The notes under the pieces were generated by a model. That model did not search any database and was not told the DNA's origin. It was given only the letters and a program-made list of their open reading frames with translations. Positions 1 to 7,244 of a DNA stretch of 64,000 nucleotides are shown piece after piece. Each line of letters starts with the position of its first letter. Positions within the stretch are counted from its first letter, which is position 1. The stretch comes from Planctomycetota bacterium (GTDB lineage: Bacteria; Planctomycetota; JAJSAM01; JAJVHW01). A program made the translations under genes and the position numbers. The stretch covers positions 43,861 to 107,860 of the forward strand of contig JAJRPF010000070.1 in the NCBI GenBank assembly GCA_024280885.1, given 5' to 3'.

Positions 1-372
1 GCCGGGTCGTTCCAGATCGCCGTGACGTTCGAGTACAGCGTGGACCAGCGATTGACCGTGACCGTCGAGGTACCCGGCACCGACGTCCACAAGCGCTGGG
101 TACCGCGCCACGCAGCCGCCCTCGCCGATCAGCGGCCGGCGGCCCGCCGGCGCGTGGACGCCGCATTCGGCGACGCGTTCGCGTCGTACCGTCCGCTCAT
201 CGCGCGGGCCGGAGCCGCGCTCTTGGGGCGGCCCGACGCGCCACGCACCGAGGCCGCGCTGGCCGACCTGGCAGCCGCCGTCGACGACAGCGACGCCGAC
301 GCGGCGGAGGCGTCGAAAGCCCAACTCCTGACGGCGATGTTCGACGAGGGCGTCGCCCTCGGTCCGGCGTGA
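1..372 (+). CDS. C-terminal fragment of an Hsp70/DnaK-like protein (5' end outside window)
   Basis: The frame is open at the left edge and ends in TGA, so only the last 123 residues are visible. It begins with a beta-rich stretch (QIAVTFEYSVDQRLTVTVEV) that resembles the end of the Hsp70 substrate-binding beta-sandwich. An Ala/Arg/Asp-rich helical tail follows, as in the Hsp70 lid. The ATPase domain lies outside the window, so the family call rests on this short similarity. The role would be ATP-dependent chaperoning of unfolded protein, or that of one of the divergent Hsp70-like proteins common in Planctomycetota. No signal or membrane segment is visible. The next gene points the other way, so this is the last gene of its transcript. 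Confidence 0.5.
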   Translation, partial: AGSFQIAVTFEYSVDQRLTVTVEVPGTDVHKRWVPRHAAALADQRPAARRRVDAAFGDAFASYRPLIARAGAALLGRPDAPRTEAALADLAAAVDDSDADAAEASKAQLLTAMFDEGVALGPA

Positions 373-489
373 GTCTCGACGCACGCAGAGCCCCTGCGCG
401 ACTCACGCCCGGGGACGAACATGGAACACACGAACCGCCCAGAGAGCAGCGCTCAGCTACGCGGCGGCGGCATGCTGGGCGATCGGCAG

Positions 490-741
490 TCAGCCTTCCG
501 GACGCCGCTTCTTCGACGTCTTGAACTGCTTCTTGAGGTGCGGGATGTTGGCCCGTGAAATCCACTCCTCGCTGAACCCGCACGCCGCACACACGTACCG
601 CATGACCTTTACCGAGTTCACCGCGCTGAAGATCGCTGTGCCAAGCGGGATGTTGTTTCCCGCTCCGAATGCGTCCGGCCGACCTGGGACGCGCATGATC
701 TCTTCGCCACTACACTTCGGACACCTGCCAGTGGTCTTCAT
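490..741 (-). CDS. Small zinc-ribbon protein, function unknown
   Basis: This 83-residue protein has two Cys pairs, CPKC near residue 8 and CAAC near residue 52, spaced as in a rubredoxin-like zinc ribbon. The C-terminus is strongly basic (KKQFKTSKKRRPEG), which would suit nucleic-acid or ribosome contact. The middle is hydrophobic and Gly/Asn-rich with no clear membrane helix. The CxxC pairs, ATG start and normal composition argue that it is real. I do not recognise a named family. It converges on the Hsp70-like fragment and is followed upstream by a 312-bp gap that carries repeats. Confidence 0.65.
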   Translation of the reverse strand: MKTTGRCPKCSGEEIMRVPGRPDAFGAGNNIPLGTAIFSAVNSVKVMRYVCAACGFSEEWISRANIPHLKKQFKTSKKRRPEG

Positions 742-871
742 GGTCTCCCAATTCCTGGCGCGGCCGAGCGCGCCCGACGCTTCAGGTCACGTCCGCGCGA
801 CCCTGGGGGGGCACTGGCAGACTCGACGCCGCCGCGCCCTCGTCCGCGCGGCGCACGCAGTGCGTCGTGCA

Positions 872-897
872 GTGCGAAGCGTAGCGAGCACAGACAA
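872..897 (-). repeat. Interspersed 26-bp repeat, copy A
   Basis: Read on the minus strand, this begins TTGTCTGTGCTCGCTACGC and ends TTCGCAC. A perfect 26-bp copy lies at 36731-36756 on the plus strand, and a variant at 36569-36593. All three are intergenic and lie close to large inverted repeats, which suggests a REP-like family. Confidence 0.75.
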
Positions 898-962
898 CGC
901 CCAGCCCCCCGCGTCTCGCGCGATGGGGGAGCACCCTCGATTGACGGCAGCATCGCGAGGCG

Positions 963-1049
963 CCCGCGGCCGCTCATCCCAGGCTCGCGGTCGATGGCGC
1001 TCGACGCTTCCGGCCGCCACCCCGCGAGCCTGGGATGGGCGGCCGCGGG
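963..1049 (-). terminator. Long inverted repeat directly 3' of tRNA-Leu
   Basis: The arms at 963-990 and 1021-1049 are near-perfect reverse complements, built around GAGCCTGGGATG, and enclose about 30 nt. The structure starts 5 nt past the 3' end of tRNA-Leu in the direction of tRNA transcription, so termination or 3' processing is likely. There is no U-tract. The stem is much longer than an ordinary intrinsic terminator, so it may instead be a repeat element next to the tRNA. Confidence 0.5.
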
Positions 1050-1053
1050 GGGC

Positions 1054-1143
1054 TGGTACCGGAGGTGGGAATTGAACCCACACGCCCGTTAAGGGCACAG
1101 GATTTTGAATCCCGCGCGTCTGCCATTCCGCCACTCCGGCACC
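1054..1143 (-). tRNA. tRNA-Leu (anticodon CAA)
   Basis: The minus strand folds as a class II tRNA. Acceptor arms GGTGCCG and CGGTACC pair with one G-U, and the discriminator is A. The anticodon stem CGGGA/TCCTG encloses loop TTCAAAA, giving anticodon CAA, which reads UUG. A long variable arm (GCCC TTAA CGGGC) and a T-arm with GGTTCAATTCC follow. The length is 90 nt. CCA is not encoded, because the bases after the discriminator are GCC, so nucleotidyltransferase must add it. Confidence 0.96.
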
Positions 1144-1208
1144 GTTGGCCCCGATCAGCCTGCCCCCGTCAGCGAACACGAGCTGGCTCGTGCCCCCGCT
1201 CGTCGCCC

Positions 1209-1529
1209 TCAGGCGCCGAGGCCGAGAGAGCCTACATCGAGCTGCTCAATGAACTTCACTGCGAACGCCCTGATGACGCGAGAACCGTCAAAATATCTCT
1301 CGCCACGGAGGACCGTCCCGTCCTGCTTCACTGTGGAGCCGCCTGGCGTCTCGAACTCGACACAGCACGCTGCGTTGTCATCGACCACAGCCTCGAGATC
1401 GTCGGTGGCGAAGAATACGCCTCCGGCGCCGACGTTCTCGACGATGCCGATGACGGCCGTGGCGCCACAGCGCAGGGTGGCCTCAAGGCGCGTATCGGTG
1501 CGCGGGTGAATTCGCCGCTCTCTACTCAT
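1209..1529 (-). CDS. PilZ-domain protein
   Basis: This 106-residue protein is essentially one PilZ domain. The N-terminus MSRERRIHPR carries the basic RxxxR-type c-di-GMP binding patch, and residues 30-40 (VENVGAGGVFF) match the (D/N)xSxxG strand of the fold, although Ser is replaced by Gly in the second motif. Known PilZ proteins bind c-di-GMP and regulate motility, polysaccharide or secretion. Whether the nucleotide is bound here is uncertain given the substitution. It lies between tRNA-Leu and a divergent anti-sigma gene. The 154-bp divergent spacer contains a CCATGG...CCATGG inverted repeat near 1620-1638. Confidence 0.8.
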   Translation of the reverse strand: MSRERRIHPRTDTRLEATLRCGATAVIGIVENVGAGGVFFATDDLEAVVDDNAACCVEFETPGGSTVKQDGTVLRGERYFDGSRVIRAFAVKFIEQLDVGSLGLGA

Positions 1530-1683
1530 TCGCCACCTCGATTTCTGATCCTTGCGCGAGCCTGCGGCACGAGAGCCTGACTCGACAAGGTCAAACTAAC
1601 TCGCACAGGCTCGCATCGCCATGGAACCTCTCCATGGGTATCGTGCGTCCTACCATTTGGATTGAGAGCACCGAGCGGACGTC

Positions 1684-2334
1684 ATGACCAATTGCCAGTA
1701 TTCTGATTGCGAATCTTTGGGCCAAGAGGTTGTCAGCCTCGTCGGGGGAGATCTGTCCTCGTCGGAAGCCGACGCTCTGTACGCGCATGCAGTTTCCTGC
1801 CTGCCGTGTGGTCGGCTCGTCGCACGTCAGACGGCCTTGCTCACTGCGCTCCGCGAGCTTCCATCCGTGCCGGAATTCGAGGTCCTGGAGCCGGAATTGC
1901 CGATGGGACTGCCGATCGACGTTCGGATGGACGTTCGGATGGACGTTCGGATGGACGTTCGGATGGACGTTCGGATGGACGCGCCGGCGTCGATCAACGC
2001 GAGTCGTCGGTCCACCGTGCGGCTCGCTGTCGCGGTCGCGTTGATGTCGGCCGCAGCGTTGCTCGTCGCTGTCCGCCTCGGTGGGGGGCTCACGAGTCCG
2101 AATTCGCCGCCGACGCAGCCGGGTTCGACCTCTCGGTCTGCTGCAATCGGCGAGGCTGGTACGGGCAAGACTGGGAGCGTTCCCGTCGAGATCCGCACAG
2201 TTCTTGCGTTCGAGGGGAGCGACCCGCGCGCCGACGACGAACTGCTCGCGCTCACCGCTGGCGTCGAAGCGATCGTCATGCGTTGGCCGGCGGAGGACCG
2301 ATGCGCGAACGGACTCTGCGCATCGGGTCGTTGA
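1684..2334 (+). CDS. Putative membrane anti-sigma factor with zinc-finger motif and VRMD repeats
   Basis: This 216-residue single-pass protein has an N-terminal region containing HAVSCLPC (residues 35-42), the HxxxCxxC pattern of anti-sigma zinc fingers. Five tandem copies of VRMD follow at residues 80-99. A transmembrane helix comes next (about 114-132, LAVAVALMSAAALLVAVRLG), then a roughly 85-residue periplasmic part. Such proteins hold an ECF sigma factor at the membrane until proteolysis releases it. Its stop TGA overlaps the ATG of the RseB-like gene (TGATG), so the two are translationally coupled. No sigma-factor gene is adjacent. Confidence 0.7.
   Translation: MTNCQYSDCESLGQEVVSLVGGDLSSSEADALYAHAVSCLPCGRLVARQTALLTALRELPSVPEFEVLEPELPMGLPIDVRMDVRMDVRMDVRMDVRMDAPASINASRRSTVRLAVAVALMSAAALLVAVRLGGGLTSPNSPPTQPGSTSRSAAIGEAGTGKTGSVPVEIRTVLAFEGSDPRADDELLALTAGVEAIVMRWPAEDRCANGLCASGR
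1921..1980 (+). repeat. 12-bp tandem repeat, five perfect copies
   Basis: The unit GTTCGGATGGAC is repeated five times without a mismatch inside the anti-sigma gene, giving VRMD repeats in a linker just before the membrane helix. Because the unit is a multiple of three, copy-number change would alter linker length and keep the frame. Confidence 0.97.
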
Positions 2335-3503
2335 TGCGCGTCCGTTGCGGTCGACTCATTCTCGGTACACGTCCCAGCCCGGAGCCATTCGTGGTGACCG
2401 TTGACCGGCCGAGACGGCCCGGGGTCGTGTGCAAGGCCACGGCCTTCCTCCGTGGCGCCGCCGTCGCGGGGGCGTTGCTCACGTCGGCTTGCACCGATGG
2501 TTCGTCGCCCGACTCCCAGGCGCGGTCACCCGCTCCCAGCACACCGATCGCTTCCGGAGCAGATCCCGCGCCCGACATCGTCGCTGACTCGCCGCTCGTG
2601 CGGATTGCGAAGGCCGAACGCGAGACGGTTTTCTCGGGCTGGAAGACGGCGACCTCTGGTCCCGAGGGCGGTCGTCAGACGCGGATGAAGGTCGCTCGGC
2701 TCGCCGACGGACGCACGTACATGGCGTGGGAGCAAGAGGGGCGCCAAGCCATGCGATGGGTGTACCGCAGTCGGCACCGCTGGATCGATGACCCGTCGCT
2801 CCTGGCTGCGAACTACGAGGTTGTGGACGTCTCGGATGACGAGGCACCCATCGCCTGGCGTCCGGTGCGGCGGCTCGAGGTCCGGTCGCGCAACGCCGGG
2901 CGACCGTCGATGACTCTGATCGTCGATCGCGACACGTGGTTGGTCCTCGGCGAAGAGATCCGCGATTTCGAGGGCGTGCGGCGCTTCGCTTGGCATTTTG
3001 ACACGATCGAATTCGACCCTGCCGAGGTTCCGGGCGAATGGCCCGCGGCGAAGAGCGTCGTCGTCACCGAGGATGGGCGGACGAACGGCTCGGCTGGCTC
3101 CGGCGATCCCGTTGCCTCTCGCGCGTCGGGCAGTTCCGGGAAGCCTGGCAGTGAGATTGCCGCCGATGCCGATGCCGGGGCCGACGCGGCGGACTCCCCG
3201 GCGCCGCGCGCCCTCCACGCAGACGCGCTCCCCGAGGGCTTCGTTCTGGTGGATCGCAAGCCCGCGCACGACGGCGGCGTCGCGGCATACTACAGCGACG
3301 GCTTGGCCGCGTTCGTGATCCGGCAGCGCGCCGTGCCCATCACGTCGGCACCAGCGCGTCGCGAAGGCGAATTGAGCCGTCAGGCGTGTTCCGGACGCTC
3401 CGAGGTCTCCGCCGTCTTCGAGGGCATCGAGGTCTCGATTCTCGGAAATCTGCCGCTCCCGGAACTCGAGGCGATCGCCGCGAGTCTCCGCGTCGGCCCC
3501 TGA
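2334..3503 (+). CDS. RseB/MucB-like sigma-factor regulatory lipoprotein
   Basis: From the coupled ATG this encodes 389 residues. A hydrophobic stretch ending in LLTSAC makes a lipobox and follows a long N-terminal region, so GTG at 2391 or 2394, which would place the signal normally, is a reasonable alternative start. The mature part begins with a domain resembling MucB/RseB or LolA-like folds (about residues 85-240: W, Y and charged beta strands such as MTLIVDRDTWLVLGEEI). After an Ala/Gly/Asp-rich linker comes a C-terminal domain ending LPLPELEAIAASLRVGP, typical of MucB. RseB proteins sense outer-membrane stress and protect the anti-sigma factor from proteolysis, which fits the gene just upstream. 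Confidence 0.65.
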   Translation: MRVRCGRLILGTRPSPEPFVVTVDRPRRPGVVCKATAFLRGAAVAGALLTSACTDGSSPDSQARSPAPSTPIASGADPAPDIVADSPLVRIAKAERETVFSGWKTATSGPEGGRQTRMKVARLADGRTYMAWEQEGRQAMRWVYRSRHRWIDDPSLLAANYEVVDVSDDEAPIAWRPVRRLEVRSRNAGRPSMTLIVDRDTWLVLGEEIRDFEGVRRFAWHFDTIEFDPAEVPGEWPAAKSVVVTEDGRTNGSAGSGDPVASRASGSSGKPGSEIAADADAGADAADSPAPRALHADALPEGFVLVDRKPAHDGGVAAYYSDGLAAFVIRQRAVPITSAPARREGELSRQACSGRSEVSAVFEGIEVSILGNLPLPELEAIAASLRVGP

Positions 3504-3831
3504 CCTCGAGGTTCTGCCCCGCGTGTCGTCTTTGCGCGGTCCTTCTCGCGCGCGTCCGATCCGACAAAATGCGTCGCTGCAAGATCGCTGCGCAGGCTCG
3601 GATCTCGGGCGCCGACGACGTCTCAAGCGGAAATCCCGGATTCCCTGCTACCCGCCGGGGCTACAGGTCGTTGTTACTTCTGAAGCCCTGTCCGGGGCGC
3701 GGTCCCACGGGCCGACTTCGCTGTGATTTGACAGCGCGGCGGTGCGTGGACACTCGTGGCGACACAACTCGTGGCGACACTGGGTGGCGACACATTTGCG
3801 CGCGCTCCCCGGCTGGCCGGGAGGAATGAGC
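3504..3831 (+). other. Gene-free spacer with short direct repeats upstream of the HEAT gene
   Basis: This 328-bp stretch has no convincing gene. GTGGCGACAC occurs three times at 3756, 3771 and 3784, and a weaker copy lies near 3742. TTGACA at 3728-3733 could be a -35 element, but no clear -10 follows. The ribosome-binding site GGGAGGA at 3819-3825 selects the HEAT gene start. Confidence 0.5.
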
Positions 3832-5847
3832 ATGAGTCAGAAGTCACTCTTCGTCTTCGCCGTATTGGTCGTTGCGCTTGGCTATGCGGGCCCGGCGCAG
3901 GCCGAGCGTCTCTACGGCAACTATCGCGGCCCCGAGGACGCCAAGGCCGCGGACACGTCGCAAGACCAGAACACCGCGACGGGCTCGGGCGAGATCGACG
4001 CGGGTGGTCCGTCCGGTGGCGACTCCTCTGACGGTTCCGGTGGGATCGGAGATGGTGGGGGCGGCAGCGACGGCGGCGGTGGTGGCGACGACAGTGGCGG
4101 TGGCGGTGACGATAGCGGTGGGGGCGGCGAAGACAGCGGCTCCGACATCGGCGGCGGCAGCAGCGGCTCCGACGGCTCGAGTGCTGGTGGTGCCGAGGAC
4201 TCCGGAAGTGGGCTCTCGACGGGCGGCAGTTCAGGCGGCGGTCGCGGCAAGCGCAGCGCTGCGTCCCGGACCGAGAAATTCGAGCTGGTGTCGTGGTTCT
4301 TCGAACACAACCGCGAGGAGTTTGTCTACCGCGTTGCCGCGGAACGGAACCGTCGTATTCAACTCCCGTTCGGAACCACGGCGGCCGTGTTCACGCGCCT
4401 GCCTCGCGATGAGCGCGTTCGCTCTCCGGTCACTCCGGAGGATCGCGAGCGCATCTTCGACATCCTGAAGACGGCGACGATCGACAAGGACAGCGTCGTC
4501 CGCGACGCTGCCGTCATCGCGCTCGGGAAGCTCGGGACGCCGCAGGCCGTCGCGGTCCTGCTTGAGCGCCTGCGCCTCGAGTCCGCCAAGGACGTGAAGC
4601 AGGACACTATTCTCGCGCTCGGCCTCACGCGCTCCCCAGACGTGATCGAGCCCCTGATCACCCATGTGAAGGTGCGAGGCATGACGCCGTTCGCGCTCAT
4701 GGCGCTCGGAATCTCGGGAGACAAGGAGCGGGCGGGGCCGGTCCTGGTCGAGTTCTTCGAGAAGCACGTAAGGCGCGGCAAGTCGGTCGAGGATCTCGCC
4801 TGCACGGCGGTCGCTCTGGGCGCGCTTGACTATGAGCCAGCCGTCCCTCTCCTCGCCAAGAGTCTCAAGCAAAAGAAGCTCAAGGACCTGGTGAAGGTCT
4901 ACATCTGCGAGGCGCTCGGCCGGATCGGTGGCGACGCCGCCAAGTCGGCGTTGCTGAAAGCCGCTGGCGCCAAGGGCGTCGAGGTCCCTCGGGCAGCCGT
5001 TCTTGCTCTCGGGGGCATTCCCGACGCCGACGTGCTGAAGTTCCTGACGGGCAAGGACGGCATGAAGGGCAACTCGAACTCGTTGCTGTCCGGGTTCGCT
5101 GCGATCGCTGCGGGAACGATCATGGAGCAACTTCCCGAGAGTGAGTGGCGGAAGACGCCCGCGATGATCCGAGAGATCGCGTCGTCACCGAACAAGAACA
5201 AGATCAAGGCGCAGTACGCGAACCTGGCGTTGGCCCTCTTCGGAGGCTTCGACGCCGAGATGCGTCGCTTCTACGTGGAGTCTCTCTCCGGAGCGTCGAT
5301 CGATCCGAATACGCTCAGTTCGATGGCGATGGCTGCTGGTGTCGGCGGCCTGACCGACATGGAGCCGATGCTTGCCGAGATCGCCGGGTCCGTCAGCCGC
5401 GACCCGAAGCTTGGCAGCTATGCCGCGATGGCGCTCGGCATGATCGGATCGGGTGGCCCCAAGCGCGTGACGCAACTGCGCAAAATCTACGCTGATATTG
5501 AGCGACCGGACGTCCGTCGCGGCGCCGTGCTCTCGCTCGGACTCGTCGGAGATCGCAGCGACGTTGGGTTCCTGCTCACCGTGATCAAGGAGACCGAGGA
5601 CAAGTGGATTGCGCGGTACACGCGCGGTTCGGCCGTCGCGGCGCTCGGACTGATCGGCGATGGCGAGAGCGTGGCGAGGATCCAAGAGTTGCTCAGCGAC
5701 CGTGATCCGCGAACGCGTGCGTTCGCAGTCACGGCACTCGGATTTCTCGCCGACAAGGACCAGGTCCCACGTCTGGCGACGCTCTTCGGCCGCAACAACT
5801 TCCGGGTCGAGTTCCCGGCGATCAAGGCGGTCATGGGACAGCTCTGA
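3832..5847 (+). CDS. Secreted HEAT-repeat protein with Gly/Ser/Asp-rich linker
   Basis: The predicted product is 671 residues. ATG at 3832 is preferred because GGGAGGA lies 6 nt upstream; ATG at 3826 directly abuts it. The signal peptide runs to about residue 22 (VVALGYAGPAQA). Residues 40-135 are low complexity with repeated GGGGDDS-like units. Residues 145-670 form a run of HEAT/PBS-lyase-like helical pairs with recurring patterns such as VRDAAVIALGKLG, RRGAVLSLGLVGD and RTRAFAVTALGFLADK. HEAT solenoids are protein-binding scaffolds, and no catalytic motif is visible. The export signal suggests a periplasmic or surface adaptor. It stands alone, followed by a hairpin. Confidence 0.8.
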   Translation: MSQKSLFVFAVLVVALGYAGPAQAERLYGNYRGPEDAKAADTSQDQNTATGSGEIDAGGPSGGDSSDGSGGIGDGGGGSDGGGGGDDSGGGGDDSGGGGEDSGSDIGGGSSGSDGSSAGGAEDSGSGLSTGGSSGGGRGKRSAASRTEKFELVSWFFEHNREEFVYRVAAERNRRIQLPFGTTAAVFTRLPRDERVRSPVTPEDRERIFDILKTATIDKDSVVRDAAVIALGKLGTPQAVAVLLERLRLESAKDVKQDTILALGLTRSPDVIEPLITHVKVRGMTPFALMALGISGDKERAGPVLVEFFEKHVRRGKSVEDLACTAVALGALDYEPAVPLLAKSLKQKKLKDLVKVYICEALGRIGGDAAKSALLKAAGAKGVEVPRAAVLALGGIPDADVLKFLTGKDGMKGNSNSLLSGFAAIAAGTIMEQLPESEWRKTPAMIREIASSPNKNKIKAQYANLALALFGGFDAEMRRFYVESLSGASIDPNTLSSMAMAAGVGGLTDMEPMLAEIAGSVSRDPKLGSYAAMALGMIGSGGPKRVTQLRKIYADIERPDVRRGAVLSLGLVGDRSDVGFLLTVIKETEDKWIARYTRGSAVAALGLIGDGESVARIQELLSDRDPRTRAFAVTALGFLADKDQVPRLATLFGRNNFRVEFPAIKAVMGQL

Positions 5848-5875
5848 TCGGCGACTGGTCTTCGAACGAGTTTTC

Positions 5876-5913
5876 AATGGACCCCGCACGGCGACCGCCG
5901 CGCGGGGTCCATT
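5876..5913 (+). terminator. Strong hairpin after the HEAT gene
   Basis: AATGGACCCCGC at 5876-5887 pairs perfectly with GCGGGGTCCATT at 5902-5913 across a 14-nt loop. It starts 28 nt after the HEAT stop and lies between convergent genes, so it could terminate both. No T-tract follows on the plus strand. Confidence 0.65.
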
Positions 5914-5976
5914 CGCGTCTGACGTGACGCTCCCAATCCTCGGTCGGCTGGGCGCGTCCCCCGCTTGGCTGTAACC

Positions 5977-6348
5977 TCAGGGGTCGGGTCGACAACGCGG
6001 ACAGGGCTGGTAGCCGCCATCCACCGCGTCGTAGGGCGAGACGAAGAGGACTCGCTGCGCCTGTGCGACGTCGGTGAGTTCATCGCACGCGGCGTCGTGG
6101 AAGACCTGTGACGCGTGGACGCCGATGACCTGCGTCGCGACGTCAACGGCCCTACCGGTTCTTCGCGGTGGCTCGACGGAGAGCTGTTCGCGGTCCGTCA
6201 TACGCTGTTCGAGAGTCCGCCCCCGCTCGGAATCGGGAGGGCGCCGTCGGCCCAGGGGCCGCTTGCCGGTATGCTGCACAGGCGCGTGGCATGCGCTGAG
6301 GACCAGTACGGACGCCAAGATGGACGCGAGGAGGGGTAGCGGACGCAT
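5977..6348 (-). CDS. Lipoprotein with Ada-like zinc-binding domain
   Basis: The 123-residue product has a lipoprotein signal peptide (LASVLVLSAC, Cys at about residue 20), a charged Arg/Pro-rich linker, and a C-terminal module at about residues 78-120. Its sequence VFHDAAC...GGYQPCPRC matches the Cys/His pattern of the Ada metal-binding fold (H-x4-C ... GYxPCxxC). In Ada this fold binds zinc and accepts methyl groups in DNA repair. On an exported lipoprotein it is more likely a structural zinc knuckle of the kind found at the end of secreted nucleases. Its start codon overlaps the start of the divergent gene in a shared CATG. Confidence 0.65.
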   Translation of the reverse strand: MRPLPLLASILASVLVLSACHAPVQHTGKRPLGRRRPPDSERGRTLEQRMTDREQLSVEPPRRTGRAVDVATQVIGVHASQVFHDAACDELTDVAQAQRVLFVSPYDAVDGGYQPCPRCRPDP

Positions 6349-6751
6349 GGATCTCTTCTACCACGTCAGTCGTGACATCGAACTGCCCAGGGCGGGTCGT
6401 CGGATTGCATTTCAGATTGGCGCGCGTGCGTGCGAGGCATGCGGAGAGGAACTCGAGGCGAACGAACCCTCGGAAGGCGGGACGTACGGCCTCAGTTTCT
6501 GCGCGGGATGCCGTGACCGCCTCGACCGCTCGGCAATTCAGATCCACTTCTGCGACGGTTGCGGTGTCTCGGTCCCCCTCTATGCGGTCGAAGAGGGAGA
6601 TGCGCTCGTCGGCGACGGCCGCATCCTCTGCGTGCGTTGTCGCACCCCGCGGCGCGGGCTGGGGCGCGGTGCGCTCATCGCGCTCACTGCGGTCATCGCG
6701 CTCGTGATCGGCGCGGCACTCGCAATCCTGCGTACGCGGATGGGGCTCTAG
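6347..6751 (+). CDS. Zinc-ribbon membrane protein, function unknown
   Basis: This 134-residue protein has four Cys pairs: CEAC near 29, CAGC near 51, CDGC near 69 and CVRC near 95. They look like two zinc ribbons in tandem. A single C-terminal transmembrane helix follows (about 108-126, LIALTAVIALVIGAALAIL), with a short basic tail. The zinc domains would face the cytoplasm on a tail anchor. ATG at 6347 has GAGGAGG 11 nt upstream. The divergent lipoprotein starts at 6348, so each gene's regulatory region must lie inside the other's coding sequence. No family name is recognised. Confidence 0.7.
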   Translation: MDLFYHVSRDIELPRAGRRIAFQIGARACEACGEELEANEPSEGGTYGLSFCAGCRDRLDRSAIQIHFCDGCGVSVPLYAVEEGDALVGDGRILCVRCRTPRRGLGRGALIALTAVIALVIGAALAILRTRMGL

Positions 6752-6752
6752 G

Positions 6753-7154
6753 GGTGCGGCCAGAAACCCGCGTGGATGGCCGGACGTGTCCGGGTGGGAC
6801 GACTGTCGTGACTGACAGGCGACTCGACTCCGGAGAGTCTCCGAGCCTGGCAGCCGCGGCAGACGGCCCGCCCGGGCGCGGTGGACGCTCCGCACGTCGG
6901 CTGGCGATCACCCGGTCACCGGCGCCGCGGGGATTTCTGACCGGGCCCCTGGGGGTGCGGCCAGAAACCCGCGTGGATGGCCGGACGTGTCCGGGTGGGA
7001 CGACTGTCGTGACTGACAGGCGACTCGACTCCGGAGAGTCTCCGAGCCTGGCAGCCGCGGCAGACGGCCCGCCCGAGCGCGGTGGATGCCCCGCGCGTCG
7101 GCTGGCGATCGCCCGGTCACCGGCGCCGCGGGGATTTCTGGCCGGGCCCCTAGG
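6753..7154. repeat. Tandem duplication of a 201-bp unit
   Basis: Copy 1 (6753-6953) and copy 2 (6954-7154) differ at about 7 positions. Each begins GGTGCGGCCAGAAACCCGCG and ends near CGCGGGGATTTCTG(A/G)CCGGGCCCC, which is close to the reverse complement of the start, so each unit has terminal inverted repeats. Inside are smaller palindromes such as CCGGACGTGTCCGG and GACTCCGGAGAGTC. The units fill most of the 493-bp gap before the next gene. A frame runs through them because 201 is divisible by 3, but it lacks protein-like composition. Confidence 0.9.
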
Positions 7155-7244
7155 GTCACACTTGCGTGTCGTCGCCGAAGTGCGTGCATCTCGCCGAAAA
7201 TGCGTGGACGCGAAGGGGCCGCACTCCGCCGCAGGTGGTCAGCC

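Larger units (their letters stand above)
742..1053. other. Gene-free stretch with an interspersed repeat and a long inverted repeat
   Basis: This 312-bp stretch between the zinc-ribbon gene and tRNA-Leu has no credible reading frame. It holds a 26-bp interspersed repeat at 872-897 and a long inverted repeat at 963-1049, annotated separately. The rest is GC-rich with no promoter that I can defend. Confidence 0.6.

Noticed and set aside
1591..1788. A 65-codon minus-strand frame overlapping the start of the anti-sigma gene
   Set aside because: It covers the divergent promoter region and has neither a domain nor a convincing start.
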